A stretch of DNA of 64,000 bases from the NCBI GenBank assembly GCA_006384855.1, contig VCJN01002737.1, forward strand, positions 213,501-277,500, written 5' to 3'. Below, in pieces: positions 9,763 through 21,632 of the stretch (position 1 is its first letter; each line of letters begins with the position of its first letter). The notes under the pieces are model-generated. The model did not search any database. It was not told where the DNA came from and was given only the letters and a program-made list of their open reading frames with translations. The translations under genes and the position numbers were made by a program. The stretch comes from Tetraselmis striata (Eukaryota; Chlorophyta; Chlorodendrophyceae; Chlorodendrales; Chlorodendraceae).

Positions 9763-12362
9763 TCAGTCAAAGCCGGGACAAAACATGTGAGCGGCTAATT
9801 TTGCGGAAATGTATTGCATCTTATCATCTTCGAGCACATAATCCCCTCGACGCTCCGCCGCCTCGAGTCTCCTCTTATCCGCCGCTTGGCGCTCTGCCCG
9901 CTCCTCTTCCTCGGTCATTGGAAGGGGCAGACCCGGCCACTTCTCGAAGTCATATGGACGCAGTCTTTGAGTCTCGTCCATGGCTTCTCTTTGAACCATG
10001 AGGTCATCCTGAACTGCATCCCATCGATGATTGATTTGCGTCTTCAGGTTGTCAATGAGGGTCGTCTTCAAGTTCACGTGTGAACGAGTAGCTCGGATGC
10101 ATATGGTCCCACCACACGGAAAAGGCCGCAGCGACCTAAATGCGTGGCAAACCGCACAAGGCGTTAATTTTTAATGTTGATCGCATTATGTCACTCACCC
10201 GGGTTGCACCCCTCACGCATCGCGGTTGTCCCGGTTCCGGCTGTGACGTCGACGATTGTTGTCCCGTATGTTGCCGCCATCTTCATGTGCTTGGCGAAGA
10301 GAGCGATAGGCTTTTGGTACTTGTTCACTGTTAGCGTGTTCTCGTCCTTCAATTTCGCAGTGTCTTTGAAGTGACCCAACACTTCAAAGACACTGCGAAA
10401 TGTACAGAACATGGAAAGGCGCAACCAGCTCAGCGAGTGATGATAAATACAAGCATGCTACTTTCCACGAATCAAATATCACCTTCGCCGATCATCGAAA
10501 CGGATGTTTTCAGGTATGATGCTTGGCGGGGGCTTCCTGATGTAGAGGTAGCACTCAGCGTCGTGACGCAGAGAACTGCCCATCTTCATCCCGCAATCCT
10601 TGGCCCAAGTCAGCACGTGATAGGCGAGGTCCTCAGCTTGTTTTTGTACGGCTGTGATTGCGGATCCAAGTTGCTGCTCCGAGAGGTGAATGAAGAAATG
10701 GCACCCATCAAGAGCAGCGTAGACGTCAGAATATCCAGCCAGGACATTCACCTGCCTGCGGGGAAAATCGGTAATCAAGTTAATGAAAGCACAGTCATCT
10801 ACGCACCCGGTTTATGGGGGGTTGTCTCGCTTGGCGAAAGCAAACAGGTCGTTGAAGTCGTCCGTGCCCCACGCAGCATCCTTCGAGTCCCAAGTGTGCG
10901 AATCAGCGCCGAAAAGCGCGTCGGCAATGAAGACTGTGGCCTTCTTGGCACGAACTGCCGGCATGCCTTCCGCGAGGAACTGTTTTCTCGCGGGCGCCTT
11001 GAAGTCCCCCTCCACGATGCAAGTCTTGCAAAGCTCCGTGTTGAAACAGATTCTGTCATCCTTGTGGACTCTTCGCCCTTGGGCATCACCGTAAGTTCCT
11101 CGGCGTGAGGTGTGTATTAGAAAACCGATTCGGGTTAATAGCTCACAATGAAATTTCAGAAGACACGCATTTGTGGTTACACAAAATCTTACCTTCATCG
11201 ATATCCACGGCTCGTCAGAAACATTTGGAGCGGAAACCGCGATAACCTCCGGAGCACATGCCAGAACAGCAAACTCCGTGAAGAATGAGATGACCAAGTC
11301 CGGCATCTGATTCTTGATGCGATACGCCTAACTCCTTATGTTGGTGTTGGTAGCGGCGATATGCTCTCGAAGCGGTAGAGGTGTGAGACAATCGTCGGAT
11401 TTCATGCCCCCCTATTTGGCAAGAGGGGTCAGCAAGACCATCAAAGGACCGGAGCGATCAGCACCTTTGAACAACTCCTTGAACTTTCTGGGGAAGCCTG
11501 TTGGGTCGAGGTCATCAACCTTGGCTCGGAACTTGGTGATGCAGTCAAGGCGAGCGGCCGCTTGCTGGTCCGACACTTTGTCTACCAACTCCCAATCGAT
11601 GATGTGGTCCGAGAGATATTTCCCCCAGTTACTGGCCGGTTCGTCTGGCGTCAGCAGTCGGATTGCCTCCCTCCCCTTGGCCGTGTCAATGGCATTCATG
11701 ATCTTCAGTGATGCTTGCTCGACGTAAGAGATCGCGAAACCTCCGGGTCTCAATCATCGCGAGCCACTCCGCGTTGGTGTGTGTAACAGCCGTGGGGCCA
11801 TGTCGCCGGCATGCTTTATGTCATCCACCAACTCGTAGAGGTTCAAGGTCACATTTTGCTTGCCTTGAATAAGCAGTCCAACCACCATGTACACCTAGCC
11901 CACATGAAGATCCGCGATGTCGCTCTGCTTGGCAAGAGACGGCTCGTCAAGCTAGCGCGTACCGGGGCCAAAGCCATCATCCTGGGTCGAAAAACAAAAC
12001 TTCATTACGGAGAAAGGAATGGTAGTGTTCCATATGATTAATAGACACTGGGGTAGGTCGCAACTTACCTCCATGAGGGCCACTCGGAAGTGAGCTCTGT
12101 CTTTGCCGAAACCGTACTTCTTGTAATCGAGGATAGCATTGACATGCTTCCTAATTGTTTCGTAAACCTTGCTCACGACCTTCGGGGAAAGTTGATGATT
12201 GTCCGTAATCGAGACGCTCGAGTCTAGCGAGTTCTTGCTCGTAGTACGCAACCATGTCCCCGAGTTTGGTTCTAGCTTCATCTCATCCTCGAACCCCGAG
12301 CTCCACATGCCGGTAGGCTTCAGAAATCTGCTCAAGGGGCTTAAAAACACTGCGCAAATCAA
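9763..12362 (-). pseudogene. Degenerate beta-class DNA methyltransferase-like gene (C-terminal exons)
   Basis: Successive minus-strand frames look like exons of one gene: 12362-11952, 11753-11412, 11306-10812, 10778-10479 and 10424-10199. The 11306-10812 piece has IVEGDF, then FIADALFG followed by a Trp-Asp pair and WGTDDFNDLF. This matches motif IV and its neighbourhood (DPPYG, WD, T..F..L) in DNA amino-methyltransferases, but PPY is changed to ALF. The 10778 piece has CHFFIHLSEQQLG. The 10424 piece has KYQKPIALFAKHMK and VDVTAGTGTTAM, which is the SAM-binding motif I placed after motif IV, the beta-class order. A GTGAGT donor at 10198 and a TTTAG acceptor support a phase-1 intron there. The joint between 10812 and 10778 contains in-frame stops that I could not resolve by splicing. 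Altered motif IV argues against activity. Confidence 0.5.
10352..10401. repeat. Perfect 22-bp hairpin with 6-nt loop
   Basis: Arms 10352-10373 and 10380-10401 are perfect reverse complements around the loop ACCCAA. The arm reads ATTTCGCAGTGTCTTTGAAG and continues TG. It overlaps the start of the methyltransferase exon ending at 10199. It could be a snap-back duplication, a small-RNA hairpin or a template-switch artefact. Confidence 0.85.
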
Positions 12363-12664
12363 TTGAGTCAGAACCTAGCAACAGTATCAACAAGATTAAA
12401 TTTCATCATCTAGGCAGCTTACCATTGTGGGCGCGAGCAGAGGTCAATCAAATTTCAGAATTCGCTGCTCTTCTCATCTTTTCTGCCGATCTTCTCAAGT
12501 TCAACTTGAAGAATTTCAGACTTCTTGAACTCCTTCACGACGCGAATTTGCGGAAGTGCCCCAAAGCCCGGACGACTTGCAGCTTGTTGGGCATACCAGC
12601 TCTCGAAACATCGGCGAAGGTTCTGCACAAACAATCCGATTTCAAATATATCGAACGATTATGT

Positions 12665-12985
12665 ACCTCTGATGACATACCGATTTTGTCCCACTGATGA
12701 CAGACCGGTTTGTCCCGCTGAGGACAGACCGTTTCGTCCCGCTGATTACACGCCGTTTCGTCTCACTGAGGACGGACCGATTTCGTCCCACTGATGACAA
12801 ACCGTTTCGTCCCACTGATGACAAACCTATTTCCTCTCGCTGATGACAAACCGTTTCGTCCCACTGATTGACATTCCGTTTCGTCCCGCTGGTGACAGAC
12901 CGTTTCGTCCCGCTGATGACACACCGTTTCGTCCCACTGATGACATACCTATGTTAACCCACTGACGAACAGCACGATTTTTGTC
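12665..12985 (+). repeat. 24-bp minisatellite array 1
   Basis: About thirteen units of the type CGTCCCGCTGATGACAGACC plus GTTT follow each other with 10-20 % divergence. The same monomer forms arrays at 16595-17605 and 22795-23240. The array lies between exon-like pieces of the minus-strand gene and may be intronic. Confidence 0.9.
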
Positions 12986-13016
12986 ACACTTGACGGCTAT
13001 TTAGTCCAACGGACAG

Positions 13017-14747
13017 CTAGGTAATAATGTGGGAGATTTGGTCGCTCACAAGGAGTTTGTGCATGGACGTGTCTCCCACGACGGTGTGACCCGCCTTGTC
13101 GAGCTTCATAGACCTGTAGCGGCAGACTTCCGGCGAGAGGCCGATGTACATCTTGTCCGACGTGAAGCGGATGCCTTTGTTGGTTTCGTAGATTTCCTGG
13201 TAGTTTTCCTTCACCATGCGCTTCGCCTCCCGTATGTGGCTGCCGTCGATGTTGGCTTGAAGCGCTCACTAGGAGCCCAGAAACTTGATGCTGACGTCGA
13301 TTTCTGGCTTGTAGGAACTTGCATCCCCCAACCTTGGATTCTCTCCCCTTTCGAATGATGCGACTAGGTCCTTGAAGTTGGCCATGGTCAGAGCGAGGGG
13401 CTCGTACTCTCCGGAGGAAACTCTGTTCTTGTGAACTACCGGTAAGGACACTCAGAAATTCTCGGCGGATAGGGAACGATTCCTCTGAATAACAAATGCA
13501 AAGGCATGTCAGTAAGTTGCATTGTGTATAAATTTGGATTTGTTTACGCATTTGATCACGATGGGCTTTTACCTAGTAGCTTTGCGCCACCATATTGACG
13601 TTGGTTTCGTAGATTTCCTGGTAGTTTTCCTTCACCATGCGCTTCGCCTCCCGTATGTGGCTGCCGTCGATGTTGGCTTGAAGCGCTCACTAGGAGCCCA
13701 GAAACTTGATGCTGACGTCGATTTCTGGCTTGTAGGAACTTGCATCCCCCAACCTCGGATTCTCTCCCCTTTCGAATGATGCGACTAGGTCCTTGAAGTT
13801 GGCCATGGTCAGAGCGAGGGGCTCGTACTCTCCGGAGGAAACTCTGTTCTTGTGAACTACCGGTAAGGACACTCAGACATTCTCGGCGGATAGGGAACGA
13901 TTCCTCTGAATAACAAATGCAAAGGCATGTCAGTAAGTTGCATTGTGTATAAATTTGGATTTGTTTACGCATTTGATCACGATGGGCTTTTACCTAGTAG
14001 CTTTGCGCCACCATATTGACGTTGGTTTCGTAGATTTCCTGGTAGTTTTCCTTCACCATGCGCTTCGCCTCCCGTATGTGGCTGCCGTCGATGTTGGCTT
14101 GAAGCGCTCACTAGGAGCCCAGAAACTTGATGCTGACGTCGATTTCTGGCTTGTAGGAACTTGCATCCCCCAACCTCGGATTCTCTCCCCTTTCGAATGA
14201 TGCGACTAGGTCCTTGAAGTTGGCCATGGTCAGAGCGAGGGGCTCGTACTCTCCGGAGGAAACTCTGTTCTTGTGAACTACCGGTAAGGACACTCAGAAA
14301 TTCTCGGCGGATAGGGAACGATTCCTCTGAATAACAAATGCAAAGGCATGTCAGTAAGTTGCATTGTGTATAAATTTGGATTTGTTTACGCATTTGATCA
14401 CGATGGGCTTTTACCTAGTAGCTTTGCGCCACCATATTGACGTCTTGTAGCTTTGGGGAACGGAATTCAAATTCCGGCGGCGGAGCGACGAACTTATCGG
14501 TTGGGAAGCTGAAAATGCGAGGTAGCCCCGTGTCCTTGTTGGTGACGAGGTTGATTCTGTCGGCGAATGTGCTAATGTCGCCACCGTGCGATGTCTTCAC
14601 CTCTGGATCAATAATCTCGACTCTAAGGTGACCGTAAGATATCCAGTCGACGGCATCAGTGTCGCTGAAGCCATTCAAGGCCGGCGGGACGGCAAACGTA
14701 TCGACGTATGGAAGCGCGTTCTGAAAATCCTTGTCAATGTTGGCCAA
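13017..14747 (-). pseudogene. Exon-like pieces upstream of the methyltransferase gene
   Basis: The minus-strand frames 14747-14415, 13451-13269 and 13217-13017 have protein-like composition (for example DAVDWISYGHLRVEIIDPEV and GIRFTSDKMYIGLSPEVCRY) and probably belong to the N-terminal half of the degenerate methyltransferase gene. A donor AG/GTAAAAG and an acceptor TTATTCAG flank a likely 100-nt intron in each copy of the 421-bp repeat. In-frame TAG and TGA codons at 13263-13268 break the last two pieces. I do not recognise the domain. The middle of this locus is present three times through tandem duplication, which must disturb any transcript. Confidence 0.4.
13179..14442. repeat. Three tandem copies of a 421-bp block
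   Basis: The block beginning TTGGTTTCGTAGATTTCC starts at 13180, 13601 and 14022 and ends each time near ACCATATTGAC. Copies differ at only a few positions (for example AGAAATTC or AGACATTC in the exon). The block contains an exon-like piece plus a short intron of the minus-strand gene, so the exon is triplicated. Confidence 0.95.
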
Positions 14748-15397
14748 GTCATCTCACCAAACGCGAAACCTCTCAGCGCCTGCGCCAACACATTGCGCTC
14801 GACCAAAGTCCACGCGTAATACGATTGGAACCGCGGCTGGGAGGAGAGTGGCGGCTAGATCGCGTGGAGTAGCAACCTCTCAAAGACAACGTCGATCCTG
14901 ACCTCCTTGTACAGTGTCAAGCGATAAGGCTCCGTACAGATATGCGGTAACAAGCATGGTAATATTAAACCTTGACACACGATATCGACACACGAATTCA
15001 GAAACCTCGGCTGTGTTTTACTCACCCCGTAGCGTCCGGCCGAGTCTAGCTCGATATCCTTGATCTTTCCGATACACGCGAGAAGTGGCCCCTTCAGATC
15101 ATCAAAAAGTCCTTGCTAGTCAACGGGCTTGCCCTGTGCAATTCGATGTACAAATAGATCGGCACCTCAGCGCCTGTATTTTTGAACCAATGGATAGTCT
15201 AGCTCCGCGAAGTGATGTCGCTGTAGCCCCCATCTTATCCTTGGGATTCGTCGGTGTCGTCAAAGAAGTCGTTGAAAGAGGCGATTATCATCAGCTTTGT
15301 CTTCCTCTCGGATCCAAGAGTGCCGGTGATGTCGAGAGCTTGCGTGCGCTTCTCTGCCGCCCGTTGCCTCTGTTCTTCCTCTGTGCCGAAGACCTCT

Positions 15398-16355
15398 TCA
15401 TCTGCACATACTGAGGAATTCAGGAACCCTTCTTCTCGGAGCCACGGCAATACAGGCTCGAGAACCAGAGTCTCCAGAACCGGACGCGTGCCCGGTAGTC
15501 GGCGCTGGAGTCTCGAGCTCGGGCTCAGGCTCCGGTTCAGGCTCTGGCTCGGGATCCAGCCGAGTGGGCTCAGTTTCAGGCGCAAGCTCGGGCTCCGGCT
15601 CGTGATCGGGCTCAGTGGGCTCTGTTTCAGGCTCCGGCTCATGCTCAGGCTCCGGCTCGGGCACCCGCTGAGTGGGCTCAGTTTCAGGCTCGGGCTCAAG
15701 CTCCGGCTCGATCCCGATTGTTGGCTCTGTTTCTGGTACTTGAGGCGGCCCTTTAGACAAAGAAGAGCCTTGAGTCCGGGAACCTGTAAAGAATGAGTAT
15801 AGAGAGTACTCAACATGCCTACAGTGGGCATCACGATTAACTACTGAGCGGTGTGGCCATGCACCATCAAAGCCAATCGTGATTTTCTTACCTGACGATC
15901 CCGATTTACCGGCTGCTTCCCACGGTTGCCTGCACCAATTGACGACCTGTTGGATCGTCAGATAACTCACTAACGAGAACTCGAAGGGATTGGGAAGGCA
16001 AGGATTGATACTTTCAGCCACAATTACCTGGAGTAACAAGCGTCTCGGAAACCTATTCTTTTCCCTTGGATTCCTTTGGAGCTTGAGGCGCTACTGGCTC
16101 ATGTGCGCGTCCTTTCGAAGCTGTCAAAACACACAATTTCAATCTATTTAGATATCACAGTGCACAGACGAAAATCAAGTGATTGGAGAAGCAAGGACAT
16201 GATAGATAGTAAGCTTGCATGAGCTTTTTGTAATCGATCAGCCATCGCGATGTCTGCATTTGAGCATCTGAGAGGAATTGGCCGCTCTTGATTCGGGCCC
16301 TCAAAAGAGCGGCGGCCGATCTTTCTCCTTGCGAGTGCGTGCCGTAAGGCGGCAC
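15398..16355 (-). other. Possible N-terminal exons, Glu-Pro repeat
   Basis: The minus-strand frame from 16039 to 15398 contains a low-complexity tract of Glu-Pro units (about 15460-15740; [13 protein letters not shown] near its end). A further exon-like piece lies at 16355-16155 (RIKSGQFLSDAQMQTSRW). They may be the start of the methyltransferase-like gene, because they share strand and spacing, but I found no diagnostic motif. Confidence 0.3.
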
Positions 16356-16594
16356 TACTCTACCTCCTAAAAGCCTCGGTTTCTAGGGTTTATCTGATGC
16401 TTTTGCGCCCGCTCTAGTTACAGAAGCTGATGCTGCACGGCTCTTCTTCGCCGCCGGCTGCTCGGGCACAGAAGATGACGCCTTGTGTTATTTTCGCCCG
16501 ACAAGCGCTCCGATCGCATCGAACTCTCTTGCATTCTCAGTAGGTTTTGATGTCCGCTTGGACCTTCGACCTATTAATTTCAGATTCCGTCCGT

Positions 16595-17605
16595 ACTGTT
16601 CGTCCCGCTGTTGCAAACCGTTTTCGTCCCACTGATGACAGACCGTTTCGTCCCGCTGATGACAGACCGTTTCGTCCTACTGAGCAGGACATACCGATTT
16701 CGTCCCACTGTTGACATAACTATTTGTCCCACTCGTGAAAGACCGTTTCGTCCCGCTGATGATAGACCGTTTCGTCCCACTAATGACAGACAGTTTCGTC
16801 CCACTGATGACATGCCCATTTCGTCCCGCTGATTACAAACCATTTCGTCCCACTGAGGACATACCGATTTCGTCCCGCTGATGACAGAACGTTTTGTCCC
16901 ACTGATGACAGACCGATTTCGTCCCACTGATGACAAACCTATTTCGTCCCGCTGATGATATAACGTTTCGTCCCGCTGATGACATAACGTTTCGTCCCAC
17001 TGAGGAAAGACCGATTTCGTCCCACTGATGACATAACATTTTGTCCCACTGATGACAGACTGTTTCGTCCCACTGATGACATACCGTTTTGTCCCACTGA
17101 TGACATACCTATTTTGTCCCGCTGATGACAGACCGTTTCGTCCGACTCAGGACAAACCCATTTCGTCCCGCTGATGACATAACCATTTTTGTCCCACTGA
17201 TGAAGACTATTTCGTCCCAATGATGACAGAACCTTTTTCGTCCCGCTGATGACAGAACAGTTATCTCCCGCTGAAAACACCGTTTTATCCCACTGATGAC
17301 AAAACGATTTTCGTCCCACTGATGACATGCCGTTTTCGTCCCGCTGATGACAGACCGTTTCGTCCGACTTAGGACAAACCCATTTCGCCCCGCTGATGAC
17401 ATAACCATTTTTGTCCCACTGATGACAGACTATTTCGTCCCAATGATGACATAACCTTTTTCGTCCCGCTAATGACATAACAATTATCTCCCGCTGAAAA
17501 CACCGTTTTATCCCACTGATGACAAAACGATTTTCGTCCCACTGATGACATGCCGTTTTCGTCCCGCTGATGACATACCGTTTCGTCCCGCTGATGACAG
17601 AATTA
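16595..17605 (+). repeat. 24-bp minisatellite array 2 with higher-order repeat
   Basis: About forty units of the CGTCCCACTGATGACA type. A block of roughly nine units with marked variants (CGTCCGACT, TTATCTCCCGCTGAAAACA) occurs twice, near 17139 and 17361, which gives a 222-bp higher-order period and shows recent block duplication. Confidence 0.92.
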
Positions 17606-17979
17606 TTTCCAATACATTAAGTACTGCGGATTAATAATGTTATGTATTTAACTACTGCGCTTGACAAGAATATTAAACCACTCCTGACGGCGGAGTACGG
17701 GTAAACGGTCCACATGGCCACCCTACACCCCCCATCCCCCGTCCACCACCAATTAGCATCCTTACTGGTCCTGCCGCGGCGGACTCGACGGGACGTAATA
17801 CCGTGCAGGACCATGATACCGCTCGTCTCGTTTGGGTTTTTATTCCGACTCATATGCCTATCCAGCTCGAACGGTCCTAGATTACACCGCTTCTAGAGGG
17901 AACCCCAACTGAACTAGCTAGATCTGGCCGCATCACGCGTCGAGCAAGCCGGCATCAACTGTACGCGCGCACAACTCAC
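17606..17979. other. No recognisable gene
   Basis: Open frames are short and show no known motif. The next exon of the gene starting at 18040 would be expected here, but I could not identify it. Confidence 0.4.
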
Positions 17980-18040
17980 CTGGGGTGGCGTCGTCCTTGT
18001 CTTCCTTGTCCTTGGCAGGCTCGTTCTTCTTCGGCGCCAT
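17980..18040 (-). CDS. Candidate first exon, lysine-rich protein
   Basis: An ATG at 18040, in good context (CCAGAATGGCG), opens a 20-codon Lys/Asp-rich frame (MAPKKNEPAKDKEDKDDATP) that ends in CAG/GTGAGT, a perfect donor. The stretch upstream is CT-rich, as in highly expressed algal genes. The MAPKK start recalls ribosomal protein S25, but this is too short to identify. No downstream exon was found and the locus is closely followed by repeats, so it may be an orphan exon. Confidence 0.35.
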
Positions 18041-18369
18041 TCTGGCTTTAGGTTGGTGGACGCGGTAGATGAGCGGGTTTATTCTGGGCGGGTAGCGGTG
18101 AGGGAGAGGTGGAAATGACCTGGTCTCCGTATGCCGCCGCTCTAACCCCTGCTGGACCGACCGCGCGTGCGCGCAGTGTTGGTGCACCTCGTCTTCGTCA
18201 TCAGGTTCATATATTTTGCACCGCGACGAATATACAAGGCAAACTACTGCGACTATATTACTATTACTGGTAGATAATAGATTCCCTGCTCGAGAGTCAT
18301 AACGGTACGAGAGTACAATAATCCAGCGAAGCGTCGATTTTTCGGCGGTGACCTTTATTGCCGTACGGG

Positions 18370-19770
18370 CACCCGTATAGTGCAACGGAGCGGGCCTATA
18401 GGTGCATGACTAAAGCGCTTATCTACTGGCATGTACTACTAAGTACTGTAATCCACCCACCCGCCCGCCCACGGTCCTTAATTACTCAGCCGTCCGATTA
18501 CGATCTCACGGTTGGGAGGTACTGGTACTGGTTGTTTTTTCGCCCCCGGGACAGGACTGGCACCAGTGAAACCCTTGCAGCGTCTCTACGACGGCCGTTA
18601 CTTGGGCAGCAATCCAGTTACGGAAAGCCCTGGGCAGGCGACGCTCCGCTATAGTCATCAAGTCATGGTACTGCTGGCACTCGCTACTCGCTGCTGGTAA
18701 TGGAAAAAAAAACTCTGGTGTGAATTACAAAAAGGGCAGAAACAAATCCACCTACTGCAAAAAGTAGTACTAGAAAGTCAACTATGGTAGCGACTACTTC
18801 AAAGTTCTGTTTGTAGTGCGCTTTTGTGAAAGCCCTTATGTAAATATACTTCAAAGCGCTACTGGCAATGCGAACGCTCGCTGCTGGTACTGGTACTCGC
18901 TACTCGCTGCTGGTACTGCTGGTACTGGTGTGAATTACAAAAAGGGCAGTTCCCCAGAACTGCTGGTACTGGTGTGAATTACAAAAAGGCAGTTCCCCAG
19001 AATTAGAAATCAACACAGCAAGCCGCCTAGAAGCGGCCCGCATCCCGCATAAGGCGGGATGGATGAGTGATGCGCACGCGATTCAGAGTCCGGGCCACCC
19101 GTATAGTGCAACGGAGCGGGCCTATAGGTGCATGACTAAAGCGCTTATCTACTGGCATGTACTACTAAGTACTGTAATCCACCCACCCGCCCGCCCACGG
19201 TCCTTAATTACTCAGCCGTCCGATTACGATCTCACGGTTGGGAGGTACTGGTACTGGTTGTTTTTTCGCCCCCGGGACAGGACTGGCACCAGTGAAACCC
19301 TTGCAGCGTCTCTACGACGGCCGTTACTTGGGCAGCAATCCAGTTACGGAAAGCCCTGGGCAGGCGACGCTCCGCTATAGTCATCAAGTCATGGTACTGC
19401 TGGCACTCGCTACTCGCTGCTGGTAATGGAAAAAAAAACTCTGGTGTGAATTACAAAAAGGGCAGAAACAAATCCACCTACTGCAAAAAGTAGTACTAGA
19501 AAGTCAACTATGGTAGCGACTACTTCAAAGCGCTACTGGCAATGCGAACGCTCGCTGCTGGTACTGGTACTCGCTACTCGCTGCTGGTACTGCTGGTACT
19601 GGTGTGAATTACAAAAAGGGCAGTTCCCCAGAACTGCTGGTACTGGTGTGAATTACAAAAAGGCAGTTCCCCAGAATTAGAAATCAACACAGCAAGCCGC
19701 CTAGAAGCGGCCCGCATCCCGCATAAGGCGGGATGGATGAGTGATGCGCACGCGATTCAGAGTCCGGGCC
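18370..19770. repeat. Tandem duplication of a retrotransposon 3' tail
   Basis: A unit starting CCCGTATAGTGCAACGG occurs at 18370 and again at 19099. It contains repeated TGTGAATTACAAAAAGG and ACTCGCTACTCGCTGCTGG words and ends in the hairpin-rich end of the non-LTR element. The second unit lacks 52 bp that lie between two ACTTCAAAG direct repeats in the first unit, a typical slippage deletion. Confidence 0.85.
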
Positions 19771-20253
19771 ACGCGTGCACGTGTGTGTGGGTGATCCTCG
19801 GACGTGCTGTGCAGCTTCAGCAACGGGATGGCAGACGAATCTGCGCCGTCTGATGAGGCAGCGAGCGCGCTCTCGAGCGGCCACCAAGCTCATGACCCCG
19901 AGGAAATCTCTTGCGAGCAAGGCCTCATGGTGAGCCCGGGTGATGCACCGAGTGCCCCGCGATGAGAGGGCACCCCGATCCGCAGCCAAGCATGCGACAC
20001 CGCGCACAATGCGGCGCACCCCCTTGCTCACCTCACCCACTGTGCCGACGACCGTAACCGTGTACTCCGACCTATCCAGGATGTCTCGAAGAGGGACCTT
20101 CTGTCCGGGCTCCGTGTTGTGCCACGCCGCATCCCGCGCAGCCAACCCCCGTTGTATGTCGCCCAACAGGGAGCGCTCAAACCGATCCACAGCCGTGGCC
20201 CGGGGCACTGAAGTGTACTTGACCCCGTACCGCATAGTCTTGAACTCCAGCAC
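19684..20253 (-). pseudogene. Non-LTR retrotransposon C-terminal fragment (copy A)
   Basis: The 189-residue frame is colinear with the end of the element at 53.8-54.4 kb (FKTMRYGVKYTSVPRATAVD against MRYGVKYTAVPHATALDRFE; RGLAARDAAWHNTEPG in both). This domain follows the reverse transcriptase in a group of algal and protist LINE-like elements. Everything upstream is missing, as expected from 5' truncation. Confidence 0.65.
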
Positions 20254-20543
20254 TGGTACTGGTAGTGGTACTCGCTACTCGCGGCTGGTAATAATGGAAA
20301 AAAAACTCTGGTACTTCAAAGCGCTGGCAATGCAAACGCTCGCTGCTGGTACTTCAAGGCGCTGGCAATGCAATTCATGGAACTGTAGGTAGGCCAGTGA
20401 TATAGAACCCATTCTTTTAAAAGTTTCGGAAAAATCGACGCATCGCTGATTCAACTGTCAAGTTACTTCACATATTCCAGTGGCGATGATATAGTGGCGA
20501 TAATATATAACGTGGCAATAATTTTCCATTATGCAATGATATA
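20254..20543. other. Repeat remnant, no gene
   Basis: The left part repeats the TACTGGTACTCGCTACTCGC and ACTTCAAAGCGCTGGCAATGC words of the neighbouring duplication. The right part is AT-rich and shows nothing recognisable. Confidence 0.5.
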
Positions 20544-21632
20544 CTAAGCGGCGCTTCGCGCCGGGGATTTGTGGAGGTGCCCCTACCTCTTGGGTTGAGC
20601 CTCGTGCGGGATGCGGCCCGCTTTCAGCCGGCTTGTAGTGTCGATCTTTCAGGTCTGCTTTTAGGGGTAGATTTATTCATGTGATTGTTTTTTAAGAGCA
20701 GCATTAATATCTTTTAATAATTTAAAATATTGTTATACATGATAAGCCGCGTAAAAGCGGGCCGTTGACTACTGGTGTGCATTACAAAAAGGCCAGTAAT
20801 AAACCCATCGCTAAACGCAGTACTGTATTAAAAAAGATCAGCACTACAAGCCGCCTAAAAGCGGCCCGCGTCCCGCAGCACGAGGCCGCGCCAGTCGGGC
20901 CGGTCGTCAGGTCTACGGGGCGGGCACGGCGCGAAACGCCAAGCCCGCCGCGTGTACCGGAACCGGACGCCGGACGCCGTCGTTCGACCGTCGCCCGTCC
21001 GTCGACGGACGCCGGGCCCCGGCGGGTCGGCGGACGCGGGGCTGTATATGTGAGTGACATGTGGCGGCTACCCCATACCGGTACTTTGTTGATTTGGTTG
21101 CACGTTGCTTTGTTGATTTTGTAGTACCTTAGGGGACGTCTCGCTGAATCGACAGTAAAAACGCGCTGCGGTAACGCGTTATTTTGGCGTATCAGACGAA
21201 TATCAAGCGTGCATGGCCTAGAATACACGCGCGTCCATTCAGAGACAAGCCGTACTCGTACCTTTACCGTGAAATCAACCGACTGAATACCGAACGTATC
21301 ACGGTTCATGCACGAAGACGCAGCACGCGCGGACGGAGGAGGACATTCGTGATTTTTGCAATTATATGTTTCCGGTATAATTCACGATAACTTCGTCTCA
21401 GTCGCAGATTTTCACGGACTGTGGTAAAAACGCCTAGAAATCAAACGAGCAAACATCGAACGTATGACGGTTCATGCACGAAGACGCAGCACACGTGGAG
21501 GAGGAGGAGGAGGAGGAGGACGCCTCAAATTCGTTAGAACAACGCGGTGCAACCGGTATTGATTCGCTCACACTCCGGGCGATTTCGGACCGCCTCCTCC
21601 GTTTTCTCCGCTCAACCCAAGAGGTAGGGGAA
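20544..21632 (-). mobile_element. Non-autonomous Helitron2-like element, copy 1
   Basis: In element orientation (minus) it starts TTCCCCTACC after host A and ends CTTAG before host T. The 5' end word CCCCTACCTCTTGGGTTGAG is repeated inverted about 35 bp before the 3' end, and a GGCGC-GAA-GCGCC hairpin lies almost at the 3' end. Such asymmetric inverted repeats plus a 3' hairpin are described for Helitron2/Helentron elements. Both ends (about 500 bp each) match those of the larger copy at 24838-30567, but no coding region lies between them. Confidence 0.75.

Noticed and set aside
16595-17605. CRISPR array
   Set aside because: Units are head-to-tail, imperfect over their full length and have no unique spacers; no cas genes are present.
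18370-18420. tRNA-derived SINE (TAGTGCAACGG fits a box A)
   Set aside because: No acceptable box B lies at the right distance and no cloverleaf can be formed.
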